Part shown: piece after piece, positions 1 through 5,925 of the stretch
Layout: every line of letters starts with the position of its first letter
Numbering within the stretch: position 1 is the first letter of the stretch
DNA from: an uncultured Faecalibacterium sp.
Lineage (GTDB): Bacteria > Bacillota > Clostridia > Oscillospirales > Ruminococcaceae
DNA: 7,423 nt
Direction of reading: 5' to 3'
Assembly (NCBI GenBank): GCA_900765705.1
Contig: CAAFSR010000321.1
Location: 1 to 7,423 of the forward strand
Translations under genes and position numbers: made by a program
Notes under the pieces: model-generated
The model's input: the letters and a program-made list of their open reading frames with translations, nothing else
What the model was told of the DNA's origin: nothing
Database searches by the model: none

Positions 1-343
1 GGATGGCGTGGGCGATAGCCCCCGCCGCGCCGGTGGTGGGAAAGATATGCTTTTGCGCGTAGGGCAGACCAAAAGTCTCGGCCAGATGCGCCGCCACGGC
101 GGTGCGGAAGCCCGGGTCGCCCTGACTGGGGCAATAGCCGTGCAGGCTTACCGGCTCTTCCTGTGCCAGCAGGGTCTGCATGGCGGCAGTGAACTCCGGC
201 GGGCAGGGCACGCTGGGGTTGCCCAGTGAATAATCGAACACATTCTCGCTGCCGATCTGGGCAGCGCGCTGTCTGCCATACATAAAGGTCTCGCGGATAA
301 CGCTTTTGTTGTTCAGCATGGCGCGGTAGGTCTCGTTCAGCAT
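1..343 (-). CDS. PLP-dependent class I/II aminotransferase, N-terminal part (cut by left edge)
   Basis: Only the first 114 residues are present; the gene continues beyond position 1. The fragment has the N-terminal arm and start of the large domain of a fold-type I aminotransferase. Visible motifs are FDYSLGNPSVP (36-46), the tyrosine- and glycine-rich LHGYCPSQGDPGFR stretch (67-80), and TTGAAGAI (103-110), where this family begins the phosphate-binding turn. The PLP lysine would lie outside the window, so amino acid specificity cannot be read. The start is the ATG at 341-343, preceded by a GAGGG ribosome binding site eight bases upstream; a second ATG eight codons later is less well placed. 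It lies 53 bp downstream of the CDF gene on the same strand and could be read through from it. I see no convincing promoter in that gap. Family assignment is firm; the substrate is unknown. Confidence 0.85.
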   Translation of the reverse strand, partial: MLNETYRAMLNNKSVIRETFMYGRQRAAQIGSENVFDYSLGNPSVPCPPEFTAAMQTLLAQEEPVSLHGYCPSQGDPGFRTAVAAHLAETFGLPYAQKHIFPTTGAAGAIAHAI

Positions 344-396
344 ACTGCTTTCCCTCTGCTTTTCTTATATCTGCACAGAGCCTGTGCGGCTCCCCC

Positions 397-1581
397 TCAT
401 TTATGCGCCGCAGCCGTATAGCTTTGTTCCAGCTTGATGATGCAGTTGTAGGTAGGGTCCTGTGCCTTGATGAACTGCTCCATCTGGCTAAGCAGCTCCA
501 CCTTGTCCCCGGTATAGCCCGCGGGGACCACCAGATCAAAAAGCACATTGGTGTGGGTCTTGCCCGGCACGATGCGCAGGTCATGCAGCGAGAGCGCCGG
601 GTCCAGCTGACGCAGCTTTTCGGTCAGGCGGCTGCGCAGCACCCCCACGGCGGCGTCCGAGGTTACGATGGGGTCATAGTGGATGGTCACCATCAGGTGA
701 TCGTTCTTCATAAAATTCCGCTCGATATTGTCGATCAGGTCGTGCGCCTCCAGCGGGTCCTGCTCGGCGGGCAGCTCCACATGGACCGAGGCAAACTGGT
801 GGCCGGGGCCGTAGTCGTGCACCATCAGGTCATGTACGCCCAGCACGCCGGGATAGCTCATCACGGTCTGTTCGATATGCTCCACCAGATCCTCGCTGGG
901 GCTTTCGCCCAGCAGCGGGCTCAGGGTGTCCATTACCAGCCCCCAGCCGGAGATCAGGATAAACACTGCCACACCCACGCCCATCAGGCCGTCCAGCACA
1001 TCCCAGCCGGTCACCCGGCAGAGGATGGCGGCCACCAGCACGGCAGCGGTGCTCAGCACGTCGTTGCGGCTGTCAGCGGCGGTGGCGATGAGGGTCTCGG
1101 AGGAAATGATACGGCCAATGGCGCGGTTGAAGCCGCTCATCCACAGCTTGACCAGAATGGACACCACCAGCACAGCCACGGTCAGCCAGCTGAACTGCAC
1201 CGGCGTGGGGTGCAGCGCCTTGACCACCGACTCCTTCAGCAGGGAAAAGCCGATGCCCAGAATAGTCACGCTGACCACCAGCCCCGCCAGATACTCAAAG
1301 CGGGCGTGGCCATAGGGATGCTCGGCATCCGGTGCCTTGGAGGCCAGCTTGAAGCCCACCAGACTGACGATATTGGAGGATGCATCCGAAAGGTTATTCA
1401 GTGCATCGGCAGTAATGGCGATAGAGCCGAACAGGGTACCCACCACAAACTTGCCCAGACAGAGCAGAACATTGCACACCATGCCCACCACACTGGCCAG
1501 ATTGCCATAGGCGGCACGGACGCGGGGATTCTGCGGAGAATCAGGACGGCGTATAAACAGACGGATCAAAAGCTGCGTCAT
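397..1581 (-). CDS. Cation diffusion facilitator (CDF) metal exporter with tandem C-terminal domains, Mn-type site
   Basis: A 394-residue inner-membrane transporter of the CDF/FieF family, which exports divalent metals in exchange for protons. Membrane segments run from about residue 27 to 218. The TM2 motif is ADALNNLSDASS (58-69), followed by the conserved HPYGHARFE loop (88-96). TM5 carries AADSRND (168-174). Aligned to E. coli FieF (D45/D49 and H153/D157), the metal site becomes N62/D66 and D170/D174. This Asn-Asp-Asp-Asp set resembles manganese exporters of the MntE type rather than zinc exporters, so manganese export is inferred. After the usual cytoplasmic ferredoxin-like domain (about 230-306) there is a second, similar stretch (about 312-387), making the protein longer than the usual ~300 residues. 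The start is the ATG at 1579-1581, five bases after AAGGAG; an in-frame ATG 13 codons upstream has no such site. It has its own promoter. Confidence 0.93.
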   Translation of the reverse strand: MTQLLIRLFIRRPDSPQNPRVRAAYGNLASVVGMVCNVLLCLGKFVVGTLFGSIAITADALNNLSDASSNIVSLVGFKLASKAPDAEHPYGHARFEYLAGLVVSVTILGIGFSLLKESVVKALHPTPVQFSWLTVAVLVVSILVKLWMSGFNRAIGRIISSETLIATAADSRNDVLSTAAVLVAAILCRVTGWDVLDGLMGVGVAVFILISGWGLVMDTLSPLLGESPSEDLVEHIEQTVMSYPGVLGVHDLMVHDYGPGHQFASVHVELPAEQDPLEAHDLIDNIERNFMKNDHLMVTIHYDPIVTSDAAVGVLRSRLTEKLRQLDPALSLHDLRIVPGKTHTNVLFDLVVPAGYTGDKVELLSQMEQFIKAQDPTYNCIIKLEQSYTAAAHK

Positions 1582-1629
1582 AAAAGCTCCTTCCGGGCTG
1601 CGCATTTTCAGCGCGCCCAATGTCTTTAT

Positions 1630-1658
1630 AGTATAACATTTTGCCTTATGGTTTTAAA
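1630..1658 (-). promoter_or_regulatory. Sigma-70-type promoter for the CDF gene
   Basis: On the minus strand, TTTAAA (1658-1653) is followed after exactly 17 bases by TATACT (1635-1630). A TG one base before the -10 gives an extended -10 element, which compensates for the weak -35. The predicted start of transcription is near 1623, about 42 bases upstream of the CDF ATG. No metal-responsive operator or yybP-type manganese riboswitch fits in so short a leader. Confidence 0.65.
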
Positions 1659-1708
1659 GGCGTTTCAAAAATTTCATCCCTTTACGCCGGATATCAAACT
1701 GCGTTGCA

Positions 1709-1902
1709 GCACAAAAAGACCCGGCGGCAGACGAAACGATTTAGAATGCGCTCCGCGTTGCTCTGCGCATAGTCAGCGGAAAAACTTTTTTTATTTTGCG
1801 TTTGTCGCGCTCTGCGGAGCGCTCCAAACGCCTTTTCACGGGTGGGGTCGCGGAGGCAAGCGGCAGTTGCCTTTCTTTTACCGCACAAAAAGACCCGGCG
1901 GC
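1709..1902. repeat. 20-bp direct repeat pair bracketing a hairpin-rich non-coding segment
   Basis: The 20-mer GCACAAAAAGACCCGGCGGC occurs identically at 1709-1728 and 1883-1902. The right copy is one arm of a working terminator hairpin plus its A-tract. The left copy is an orphan arm with no complementary partner next to it. The 154 bp between them are rich in inverted repeats: ATGCGC/GCGCAT at 1746-1751 and 1765-1770, and the large palindrome at 1798-1831. They encode no convincing protein; a 64-codon minus-strand reading frame (1694-1888) lacks a ribosome binding site and is rich in Arg and Cys. This could be a small mobile repeat inserted at a terminator, or a duplicated terminator arm. 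Confidence 0.55.
1798..1831. repeat. Two-tier inverted repeat
   Basis: GCGTTTG (1798-1804) pairs with CAAACGC (1825-1831), and inside it GCGCTC (1807-1812) pairs with GAGCGC (1817-1822) around a TGCG loop. The tiers are separated by a symmetrical TC/TC internal bulge. On the minus strand the hairpin is followed by an A-rich tract, and on the plus strand the T-rich tract lies before it, so it is not a canonical terminator in either direction. It is the core of the segment between the 20-bp direct repeats. Confidence 0.6.
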
Positions 1903-1924
1903 CTTTTAGGCTGCCGGGTCTTTT
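1887..1924 (-). terminator. Bidirectional intrinsic terminator closing the ridA-desulfidase-symporter operon
   Basis: GACCCGGCGGCC (1892-1903) pairs with GGCTGCCGGGTC (1909-1920) over 12 bp, with a single G-T wobble and a TTTTA loop. It is flanked by an A-run on one side and TTTT on the other, so it has a U-tract whichever strand is transcribed. It lies 68 bp past the symporter stop codon on the minus strand, with no competing plus-strand gene. Its main role is therefore to end the minus-strand operon and insulate the CDF promoter. Confidence 0.88.
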
Positions 1925-1991
1925 CGGAGATTCCGGGACTGTGCTTCAGCAGTCCCTTGCGTTTAAGGAGGAATGATCAGTCAGGTTCTGA

Positions 1992-3188
1992 TCACAGGAT
2001 CGGGCTTTCGAGGTCGCCGGTATCAGCGATGCCGTGCTTCTCGGCGTAGCCGGTCAGCATCAGGGTCAGAGCGCCGTCACCGGTCACGTTGCAGGCGGTG
2101 CCGAAGCTGTCCTGCAGGGCGAAGATGGCCAGCATCAGAGCAGTACCGGCATTGTCGAACATCAGAACGCCGGTGATCAGGCCCAGAGAAGCCATAACGG
2201 TGCCGCCGGGCACGCCGGGAGCGCCAATGGCAAAGATGCCGAGCAGCAGGCAGAACAGGATCATGGTGCCAACGCTGGGCAGCTTGCCGTACAGGATCTT
2301 GGAAACGGTCATGCAGAAGAACACCTCGGTCAGCACAGAGCCGCACAGGTGGATGTTTGCAAACAGGGGGATGCCGAAGCTCACCATGTCCTTACGCAGG
2401 ACCTTGCTCTTACGGGCGCTCTCCAGAGCCACACCCAGCGTAGCAGCACTGGACATGGTACCGACAGCGGTCAGGTAAGCGGGGCCGTAGTGGCGCAGCA
2501 CTTCCCACGGGTTCTTGCCGGAGTAAGCACCGGCCAGCAGGTACAGCACAGCCAGCCAGATGTAGTGGCCAGCCATAACGATGACGATGATCTGCAGGAA
2601 GGCGGGCAGCTGGTGGGTGATGGTGCCCTCGTAGCTCAGGCCGCAGAAGGTGGCAGCAATGTAGAAGGGCAGCACGGGGATGATGACCTTGCTCACGATA
2701 TCCAGCACGATGTTCTGGAACTCGGCAAGGAAGTCGCAGGTCAGCTTGCTGTTGGTCCATGTGGCAGCCAGACCCACCAGAACGCTCAGCACCAGAGCGC
2801 TCATAACGCTCATGATCTGGGGAATGTTCAGCTCAAAGACGACACCGGGCAGCTCGCGCAGGCCGGCAACGTTGTTGTCGATGGACAGGTGGGGGATCAG
2901 GCCGTAGCCTGCGCCCATGCTCATGAAGGCTGCGCAGACAGAGGACACATAGGCGATGACGATGGCCACTGCCAGCAGGCGGGAGGCGTTTTTGCCCAGC
3001 TTGGTGATGGACGGAGCAATGAAGCCGATAATGATCAGCGGCACACAGAAGGTGATGAGCTGACCCATGATGTACTGCAGGGTCACCACAACGCCCATGA
3101 TGCTCTCGTTGAACACCTGACCAAGGATGATACCAACAAAAATGCCCAGCAAAAGCCGGAAGGGCAAACTATCGAATAGCTTTTTCAT
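1992..3188 (-). CDS. DAACS-family amino acid:cation symporter with divergent substrate/sodium site (probable neutral amino acid/cysteine importer)
   Basis: A 398-residue polytopic membrane protein of the dicarboxylate/amino acid:cation symporter family (GltPh, GltP, SstT). Recognisable landmarks are the HP1 loop TMSSAATL (244-251), TM7 IPLFANIHLCGS (273-284), the HP2 loop IGAPGVPGGT (321-330) and TM8 DSFGTACNVTGDG (360-372). Against GltPh, the TM8 aspartate (D394), Asn401 and Asp405 are kept as D360, N367 and D371. Arg397, which holds the side-chain carboxylate of aspartate, is Gly363. The TM7 signature NMDGT, part of a sodium site, has become HLCGS (280-284). This argues against an acidic substrate and for altered ion coupling. 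It is the last gene of the operon, 50 bp after the desulfidase, so cysteine or serine is the inferred substrate. The start ATG is preceded by AGAGGT ten bases away. The length is normal for the family. Confidence 0.9.
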   Translation of the reverse strand: MKKLFDSLPFRLLLGIFVGIILGQVFNESIMGVVVTLQYIMGQLITFCVPLIIIGFIAPSITKLGKNASRLLAVAIVIAYVSSVCAAFMSMGAGYGLIPHLSIDNNVAGLRELPGVVFELNIPQIMSVMSALVLSVLVGLAATWTNSKLTCDFLAEFQNIVLDIVSKVIIPVLPFYIAATFCGLSYEGTITHQLPAFLQIIVIVMAGHYIWLAVLYLLAGAYSGKNPWEVLRHYGPAYLTAVGTMSSAATLGVALESARKSKVLRKDMVSFGIPLFANIHLCGSVLTEVFFCMTVSKILYGKLPSVGTMILFCLLLGIFAIGAPGVPGGTVMASLGLITGVLMFDNAGTALMLAIFALQDSFGTACNVTGDGALTLMLTGYAEKHGIADTGDLESPIL

Positions 3189-3238
3189 AAATAAAGTACC
3201 TCTTTCTTTTTGCCCCGGAAGGAGCCGAGTGGGGAGGC

Positions 3239-4564
3239 TTATTCCGCCTCCGGGAGGTGTTTGTTCAGCATCAGGTCAAGGATCACGCTGTCGCTGGTGC
3301 CGTGGGTGCTCAGAGTAGCAAAGTTATCCAGCGTATATTCTACATTGTGCTCCACGATGCCGTCGGTGCTCTGCACACGCACACCGCGCACGCCCATGGC
3401 AGCTGCCTGACAGGCGGCGTTGACGCAGGTGGAGATCTTCAGCGCACAGTCGGCCTTTGCGCCGTCACATACCATGCCGGTGATGTTGCCCACCATGTTC
3501 TGGATGGCGCAGCACACCTCGTGGTAGCCGCCGCCCAGCAGGTAGGCAATGCCGCAGGCTGCGCCGGTACCGGCAACGGTAGCGCCGCAAAGGTTGCTCA
3601 GACGGCCAAACTTGGCTTTGATACGGATCGCGATCAGGTTGGAAAGGGTCACGGCGCGGAGCATCTTCTCCTCGTCGATGTCCAGCCAGCGGGCGGTCGC
3701 CACAACAGGCATGGTAGCCGTAATGCCCTGATTGCCGCTGCCGGAGTTTGCCACAACAGAGACCGGTGCGCCTGCCATGCGTGCATCTGCGCCGGCAGAA
3801 GCGGCGATCATGGCGTTGGTGGTCAGGTCACGGGTCATCAGGCCCTTGCGGCAGTTCAGCTCCAGATTGCGGCCAATGGCAAGGCCGTACTCCTCGGAAA
3901 GGCCCTCGTTGCTGATGACCGTGTTCACCTGTACGGCGCTGCGGATGATGTCGATGGGGTCGTGCAGGGGGTCCAGCTCCTCGGTGCAGTAATCCCAGAT
4001 GGAGCGGACGGTCAGAAATTCTGCGATCTGCTCCGGGGTCACCACATCGCCGTCACCGGCGGCGGCAAGGTCTGCGTGCTGTTTGTCCAGCGTAGCCACG
4101 CCGTCCTGCTCCACCAGCACCACGTTGGTGTGCAGATTCCGCACCACCGCACGGCCGGTGTGGCCGTCAGAAGTGACAAGCACCTCAACGTAGAGCTTCT
4201 GCGGCACCTGTGCCACCTCTACCTTGACCTTGCCTGCCTTGACAAGGGCTGCGGCTTCTTCCATCTGCTTCCGGGGCACATAGTTCATGACCTCCAGCAG
4301 GTGGACGGGGTCGCCGCCTACGGCACCAATGGCGGCGGCGTAATCCATGCCCTGATACGAGGTGCCCGGAATGCCCGCCGACATGGCGTTTTTGATAATG
4401 TTGATGCTGGCGCGGACGGTCACGGCCTCTACCCGTGTGCCGCCTGCCTTGCGGAGTGCTGCGCCCGCCTCTGCGGCGGTGAGAGCGACTGCGCCGGGCT
4501 CCGTACAGCCGGTGGCCAGCTCCATCTCACTGTTCAGGATGCGAACGAACATCTGTTTATCCAT
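3239..4564 (-). CDS. CyuA-like L-cysteine desulfidase / L-serine dehydratase family protein (UPF0597)
   Basis: A 441-residue cytoplasmic [4Fe-4S] enzyme of the UPF0597/SDH-alpha family. Characterised relatives are the L-cysteine desulfidase of Methanocaldococcus jannaschii and E. coli CyuA, which make H2S, ammonia and pyruvate through 2-aminoacrylate. Counting from the ATG used here, visible motifs are GCTEP (19-23), the KNAMSAGIPGT loop (58-68), SNEGLS (218-223), ADARMAG (259-265), NSGSGNQGITATMPVV (273-288) and CDGAKADC (366-373). C20, C326 and C366 are the likely cluster ligands; the last two are 40 residues apart, as in the archaeal enzyme. The chosen ATG (4562-4564) follows GGTGA by five bases, the same layout as the divergent regulator. 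A GTG three codons upstream (4571-4573) is the alternative and would coincide with that ribosome binding site. The gene lies 37 bp after ridA. Cysteine versus serine (or another beta-eliminated amino acid) cannot be settled from sequence. Confidence 0.9.
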   Translation of the reverse strand: MDKQMFVRILNSEMELATGCTEPGAVALTAAEAGAALRKAGGTRVEAVTVRASINIIKNAMSAGIPGTSYQGMDYAAAIGAVGGDPVHLLEVMNYVPRKQMEEAAALVKAGKVKVEVAQVPQKLYVEVLVTSDGHTGRAVVRNLHTNVVLVEQDGVATLDKQHADLAAAGDGDVVTPEQIAEFLTVRSIWDYCTEELDPLHDPIDIIRSAVQVNTVISNEGLSEEYGLAIGRNLELNCRKGLMTRDLTTNAMIAASAGADARMAGAPVSVVANSGSGNQGITATMPVVATARWLDIDEEKMLRAVTLSNLIAIRIKAKFGRLSNLCGATVAGTGAACGIAYLLGGGYHEVCCAIQNMVGNITGMVCDGAKADCALKISTCVNAACQAAAMGVRGVRVQSTDGIVEHNVEYTLDNFATLSTHGTSDSVILDLMLNKHLPEAE

Positions 4565-4601
4565 TTGGTTCACCGTTTCTTTTCTTCCCGTGCGGGGGAA
4601 C

Positions 4602-4976
4602 TTACTTTACAGCAATGCACTCGATCTCCAGCGGAGCGCCCTTGGGCAGCTTGCCCACCTGCACCGCACTGCGTGCGGGGTAGGGCTGCTCAAAGTACTC
4701 GCCGTACACCTTGTTCATCTCTGCAAAATCGTTGATGTCCGCCAGAAACACCGTGGTCTTGACCACATTGGCCAGCGTCATTTCCTGCTGCGCCAGAATG
4801 GCCTGAATGTTCTTGAGGGACTGTGCAGTCTGGGCGGCGATACCTTCCGGGATCAGGCCTGTGGCCGGATCGATGGGCAGCTGTCCGGATACATAGACGG
4901 TCTGCCCCGCAGCGATGCCCTGCGAATAGGGGCCAATGGCAGCGGGGGCATTGGGGGTAACGATCACTTGCTTCAT
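4602..4976 (-). CDS. ridA: RidA enamine/imine deaminase (YjgF/YER057c/UK114 family)
   Basis: A 124-residue soluble protein of normal RidA length, trimeric in all characterised relatives. It hydrolyses 2-aminoacrylate and related enamine/imine intermediates to the 2-keto acid plus ammonia, protecting PLP enzymes from inactivation. Diagnostic features are GPYSQG (15-20), VSGQLPIDP (29-37), the NIQAIL helix (56-61), and the family signature PARSAVQVGKLPKGAPLEIE (100-119). Arg102 corresponds to the catalytic Arg105 of the Salmonella enzyme, so this is a true RidA-subgroup member. The ATG at 4974-4976 follows AAGGAG by nine bases. It is the first gene of the operon, directly ahead of an enzyme whose product is 2-aminoacrylate, which explains the pairing. 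The promoter is at 5033-5061. Confidence in family is very high; the physiological substrate is inferred from context. Confidence 0.95.
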   Translation of the reverse strand: MKQVIVTPNAPAAIGPYSQGIAAGQTVYVSGQLPIDPATGLIPEGIAAQTAQSLKNIQAILAQQEMTLANVVKTTVFLADINDFAEMNKVYGEYFEQPYPARSAVQVGKLPKGAPLEIECIAVK

Positions 4977-5002
4977 CTATTTTTTCTCCTTTTCCTTTTG
5001 TC

Positions 5003-5021
5003 GGGAAGCCTTCTCCTTCCC
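5003..5021 (-). promoter_or_regulatory. Small hairpin in the ridA leader
   Basis: GGGAAG (5003-5008) and CTTCCC (5016-5021) can pair around a seven-base loop in the predicted 50-base leader of the ridA operon. On the transcript the loop region contains an AGGAG that is not used as a ribosome binding site. No riboswitch or T-box fits in this leader. Function, if any, is unknown. Confidence 0.3.
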
Positions 5022-5032
5022 TTGCTGATACT

Positions 5033-5061
5033 ATCCTAACGCACTGAGAATAATTTGTCAA
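5033..5061 (-). promoter_or_regulatory. Sigma-70 promoter of the ridA-desulfidase-symporter operon
   Basis: On the minus strand, a perfect TTGACA (5061-5056) is followed after 17 bases by TAGGAT (5038-5033). Transcription would start near 5026, about 50 bases upstream of the ridA ATG. One copy of the TGAGAATA/TATTCTCA box (5045-5052) lies within the spacer, and a palindromic pair of boxes (5063-5089) directly abuts the -35. The promoter is therefore a natural target for the divergent regulator. Confidence 0.75.
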
Positions 5062-5089
5062 TAATATTTTCTCATCGTGAGAATATATT
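5045..5089. promoter_or_regulatory. Candidate operator: palindrome plus extra half-site of a TGAGAATA box
   Basis: TTCTCA-TCG-TGAGAA (5069-5083) is a perfect 6-3-6 inverted repeat. It extends outward as AATAT/ATATT, so that 11 of 12 positions pair across 5063-5089. A further TGAGAATA half-site lies at 5045-5052, exactly 33 bp (about three helical turns) from the TGAGAATA at 5078-5085. The array covers the -35 and spacer of the ridA operon promoter. Binding by the adjacent YheO-like regulator is inferred from proximity and symmetry only. Confidence 0.6.
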
Positions 5090-5161
5090 GTTGTGCATGA
5101 CAAAAAGGCCCCAAAAAATGTCATCACTTTGACGAAACAAAGGATACAACGCACCTTCTTA

Positions 5162-5190
5162 TTGTAAAAATCTGTCATTTCTGCTATGAT
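5162..5190 (+). promoter_or_regulatory. Sigma-70 promoter of the YheO-like regulator gene
   Basis: TTGTAA (5162-5167) and TATGAT (5185-5190) are separated by exactly 17 bases, with a TG one base before the -10 (extended -10). The predicted start is near 5197, giving a leader of about 58 bases. The -10 is embedded in the perfect inverted repeat CTGCTA-TGA-TAGCAG (5181-5195), a possible second type of operator. Confidence 0.7.
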
Positions 5191-5208
5191 AGCAGTAGAA
5201 TCCGCATG

Positions 5209-5222
5209 ATAATTTTTTCTCA
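5209..5222 (+). promoter_or_regulatory. Additional copy of the operator box in the regulator's leader
   Basis: ATAATTTTTTCTCA here matches ATAATATTTTCTCA at 5061-5074 in 13 of 14 positions and contains the same TTCTCA core. It lies just downstream of the predicted start of the regulator transcript and 33 bases before its ATG. That position would suit autoregulation or DNA looping with the palindromic operator about 140 bp away. T-rich sequence makes chance similarity possible. Confidence 0.4.
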
Positions 5223-5254
5223 CGCGGTTCAGCAGTATAAAAGAGGTGAACAGG

Positions 5255-5890
5255 ATGGACGCAAGACTTAAGCCTTATTGCGTGGTGGTATCTTTTTTGG
5301 GCGAGGCGCTCGGCCCGGACTACGAGGTGGTGCTGCACGACCTTACCAGTGAGGACGGCACCATTGTTGCCATCGTCAACAACCACATCAGCGGACGCAC
5401 CGAGGGCGCGCCCCTTTCCAACATGGCGCTGCGGTTCATTCAGGATCGGATGTACGAAAAGCAGGATTATCTGGCGGGCTATCAGGGTGCTTCGCAGGCA
5501 AAGGGGCGGCTGCGCTCCTCCACCATGTTCATCAAGGATAAGGGCCAGCTCATCGGGATGCTCTGCATCAACTTTGACGCCGGCAAGTACAGCCACATCG
5601 CGCAGGAGCTGCTTGCCCTCTGCGGGGCGCATATCGAGCCCACCTCCACCGGCATAGGTGTGGAAAACTTTGTCAGTTCCCTGCCCGATGCGGTGCACAA
5701 CGCCATTGCCGAGGTGACCGGCAGCGCCGGGCTGCCGCCCGACCGGCTGACCATGGAGGAAAAGATCCGCATCGTGGAATCTTTGCACCACGCGGGCATC
5801 TTTTACATGAAGGGTGCCGTCAGCGAGGTAGCCGCACAGCTCGGCTCCTCGGAGGCCACCATCTACCGCTACCTGAGCAAGCTGAAGTGA
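5255..5890 (+). CDS. YheO/DauR-family PAS and helix-turn-helix transcriptional regulator
   Basis: A 211-residue DNA-binding regulator matching E. coli YheO across its length. Residues about 5-115 form the YheO-type PAS-like sensor domain, with VVLHDLTSEDGTIVAI (25-40), GAPLSNMALR (51-60) and IGMLCINFD (100-108). A linker leads to a C-terminal helix-turn-helix (about 168-211), where EKIRIVESLHHAGIF, AVSEVAAQLG and the recognition helix SEATIYRYLSKLK align with the same parts of YheO. The family relative DauR controls D-arginine catabolism in Pseudomonas, so a small amino acid-derived ligand is plausible. The start ATG (5255-5257) follows AGAGGTGA by five bases; a GTG three codons upstream is part of that ribosome binding site and was rejected. 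It is divergent from the ridA operon and shares its control region, so it probably regulates it. Whether it activates or represses cannot be read from sequence. Confidence 0.92.
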   Translation: MDARLKPYCVVVSFLGEALGPDYEVVLHDLTSEDGTIVAIVNNHISGRTEGAPLSNMALRFIQDRMYEKQDYLAGYQGASQAKGRLRSSTMFIKDKGQLIGMLCINFDAGKYSHIAQELLALCGAHIEPTSTGIGVENFVSSLPDAVHNAIAEVTGSAGLPPDRLTMEEKIRIVESLHHAGIFYMKGAVSEVAAQLGSSEATIYRYLSKLK

Positions 5891-5925
5891 GCACCCCGGC
5901 AGCGGGACATCTTTTCAACAGACCG

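Noticed and set aside
373..387. GCACAG/CTGTGC hairpin between the CDF and aminotransferase genes as a terminator
   Set aside because: The stem is only six bp and is not followed by a U-tract on the minus strand; read-through into the aminotransferase remains likely.
1855..1879. GGCAA/TTGCC hairpin followed by TTTCTTTT as a plus-strand terminator
   Set aside because: A five-bp stem with a seven-base loop is weak and no plus-strand gene ends upstream of it.
1694..1888. Minus-strand 64-codon reading frame in the intergenic region
   Set aside because: No ribosome binding site, Arg/Cys-rich composition, overlaps the direct repeats and hairpins, and no recognisable family; treated as part of a non-coding repeat.
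403..2049. Long plus-strand reading frame of 548 codons opposite the CDF gene
   Set aside because: It is antisense to a clear CDF transporter, rich in His and Gln as expected for a shadow frame of GC-rich coding DNA, and runs through a terminator.
1973..2176. Plus-strand frame whose ATG follows AAGGAGGA
   Set aside because: The ribosome-binding-like sequence is only one or two bases from the ATG, the product is a low-complexity Arg/Ser string, and it is antisense to the symporter C-terminus.
4571..4573. GTG as the start codon of the desulfidase
   Set aside because: The GTG is part of a GGTGA element ideally placed for the ATG at 4562-4564, the same layout as at the regulator gene; it stays a possible alternative.
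5098..5124. TGACA/TGTCA inverted repeat with A-rich loop in the divergent region
   Set aside because: Arms are short and the 16-base loop is long; TGTCA recurs nearby, but chance in AT-rich DNA is enough to explain it.
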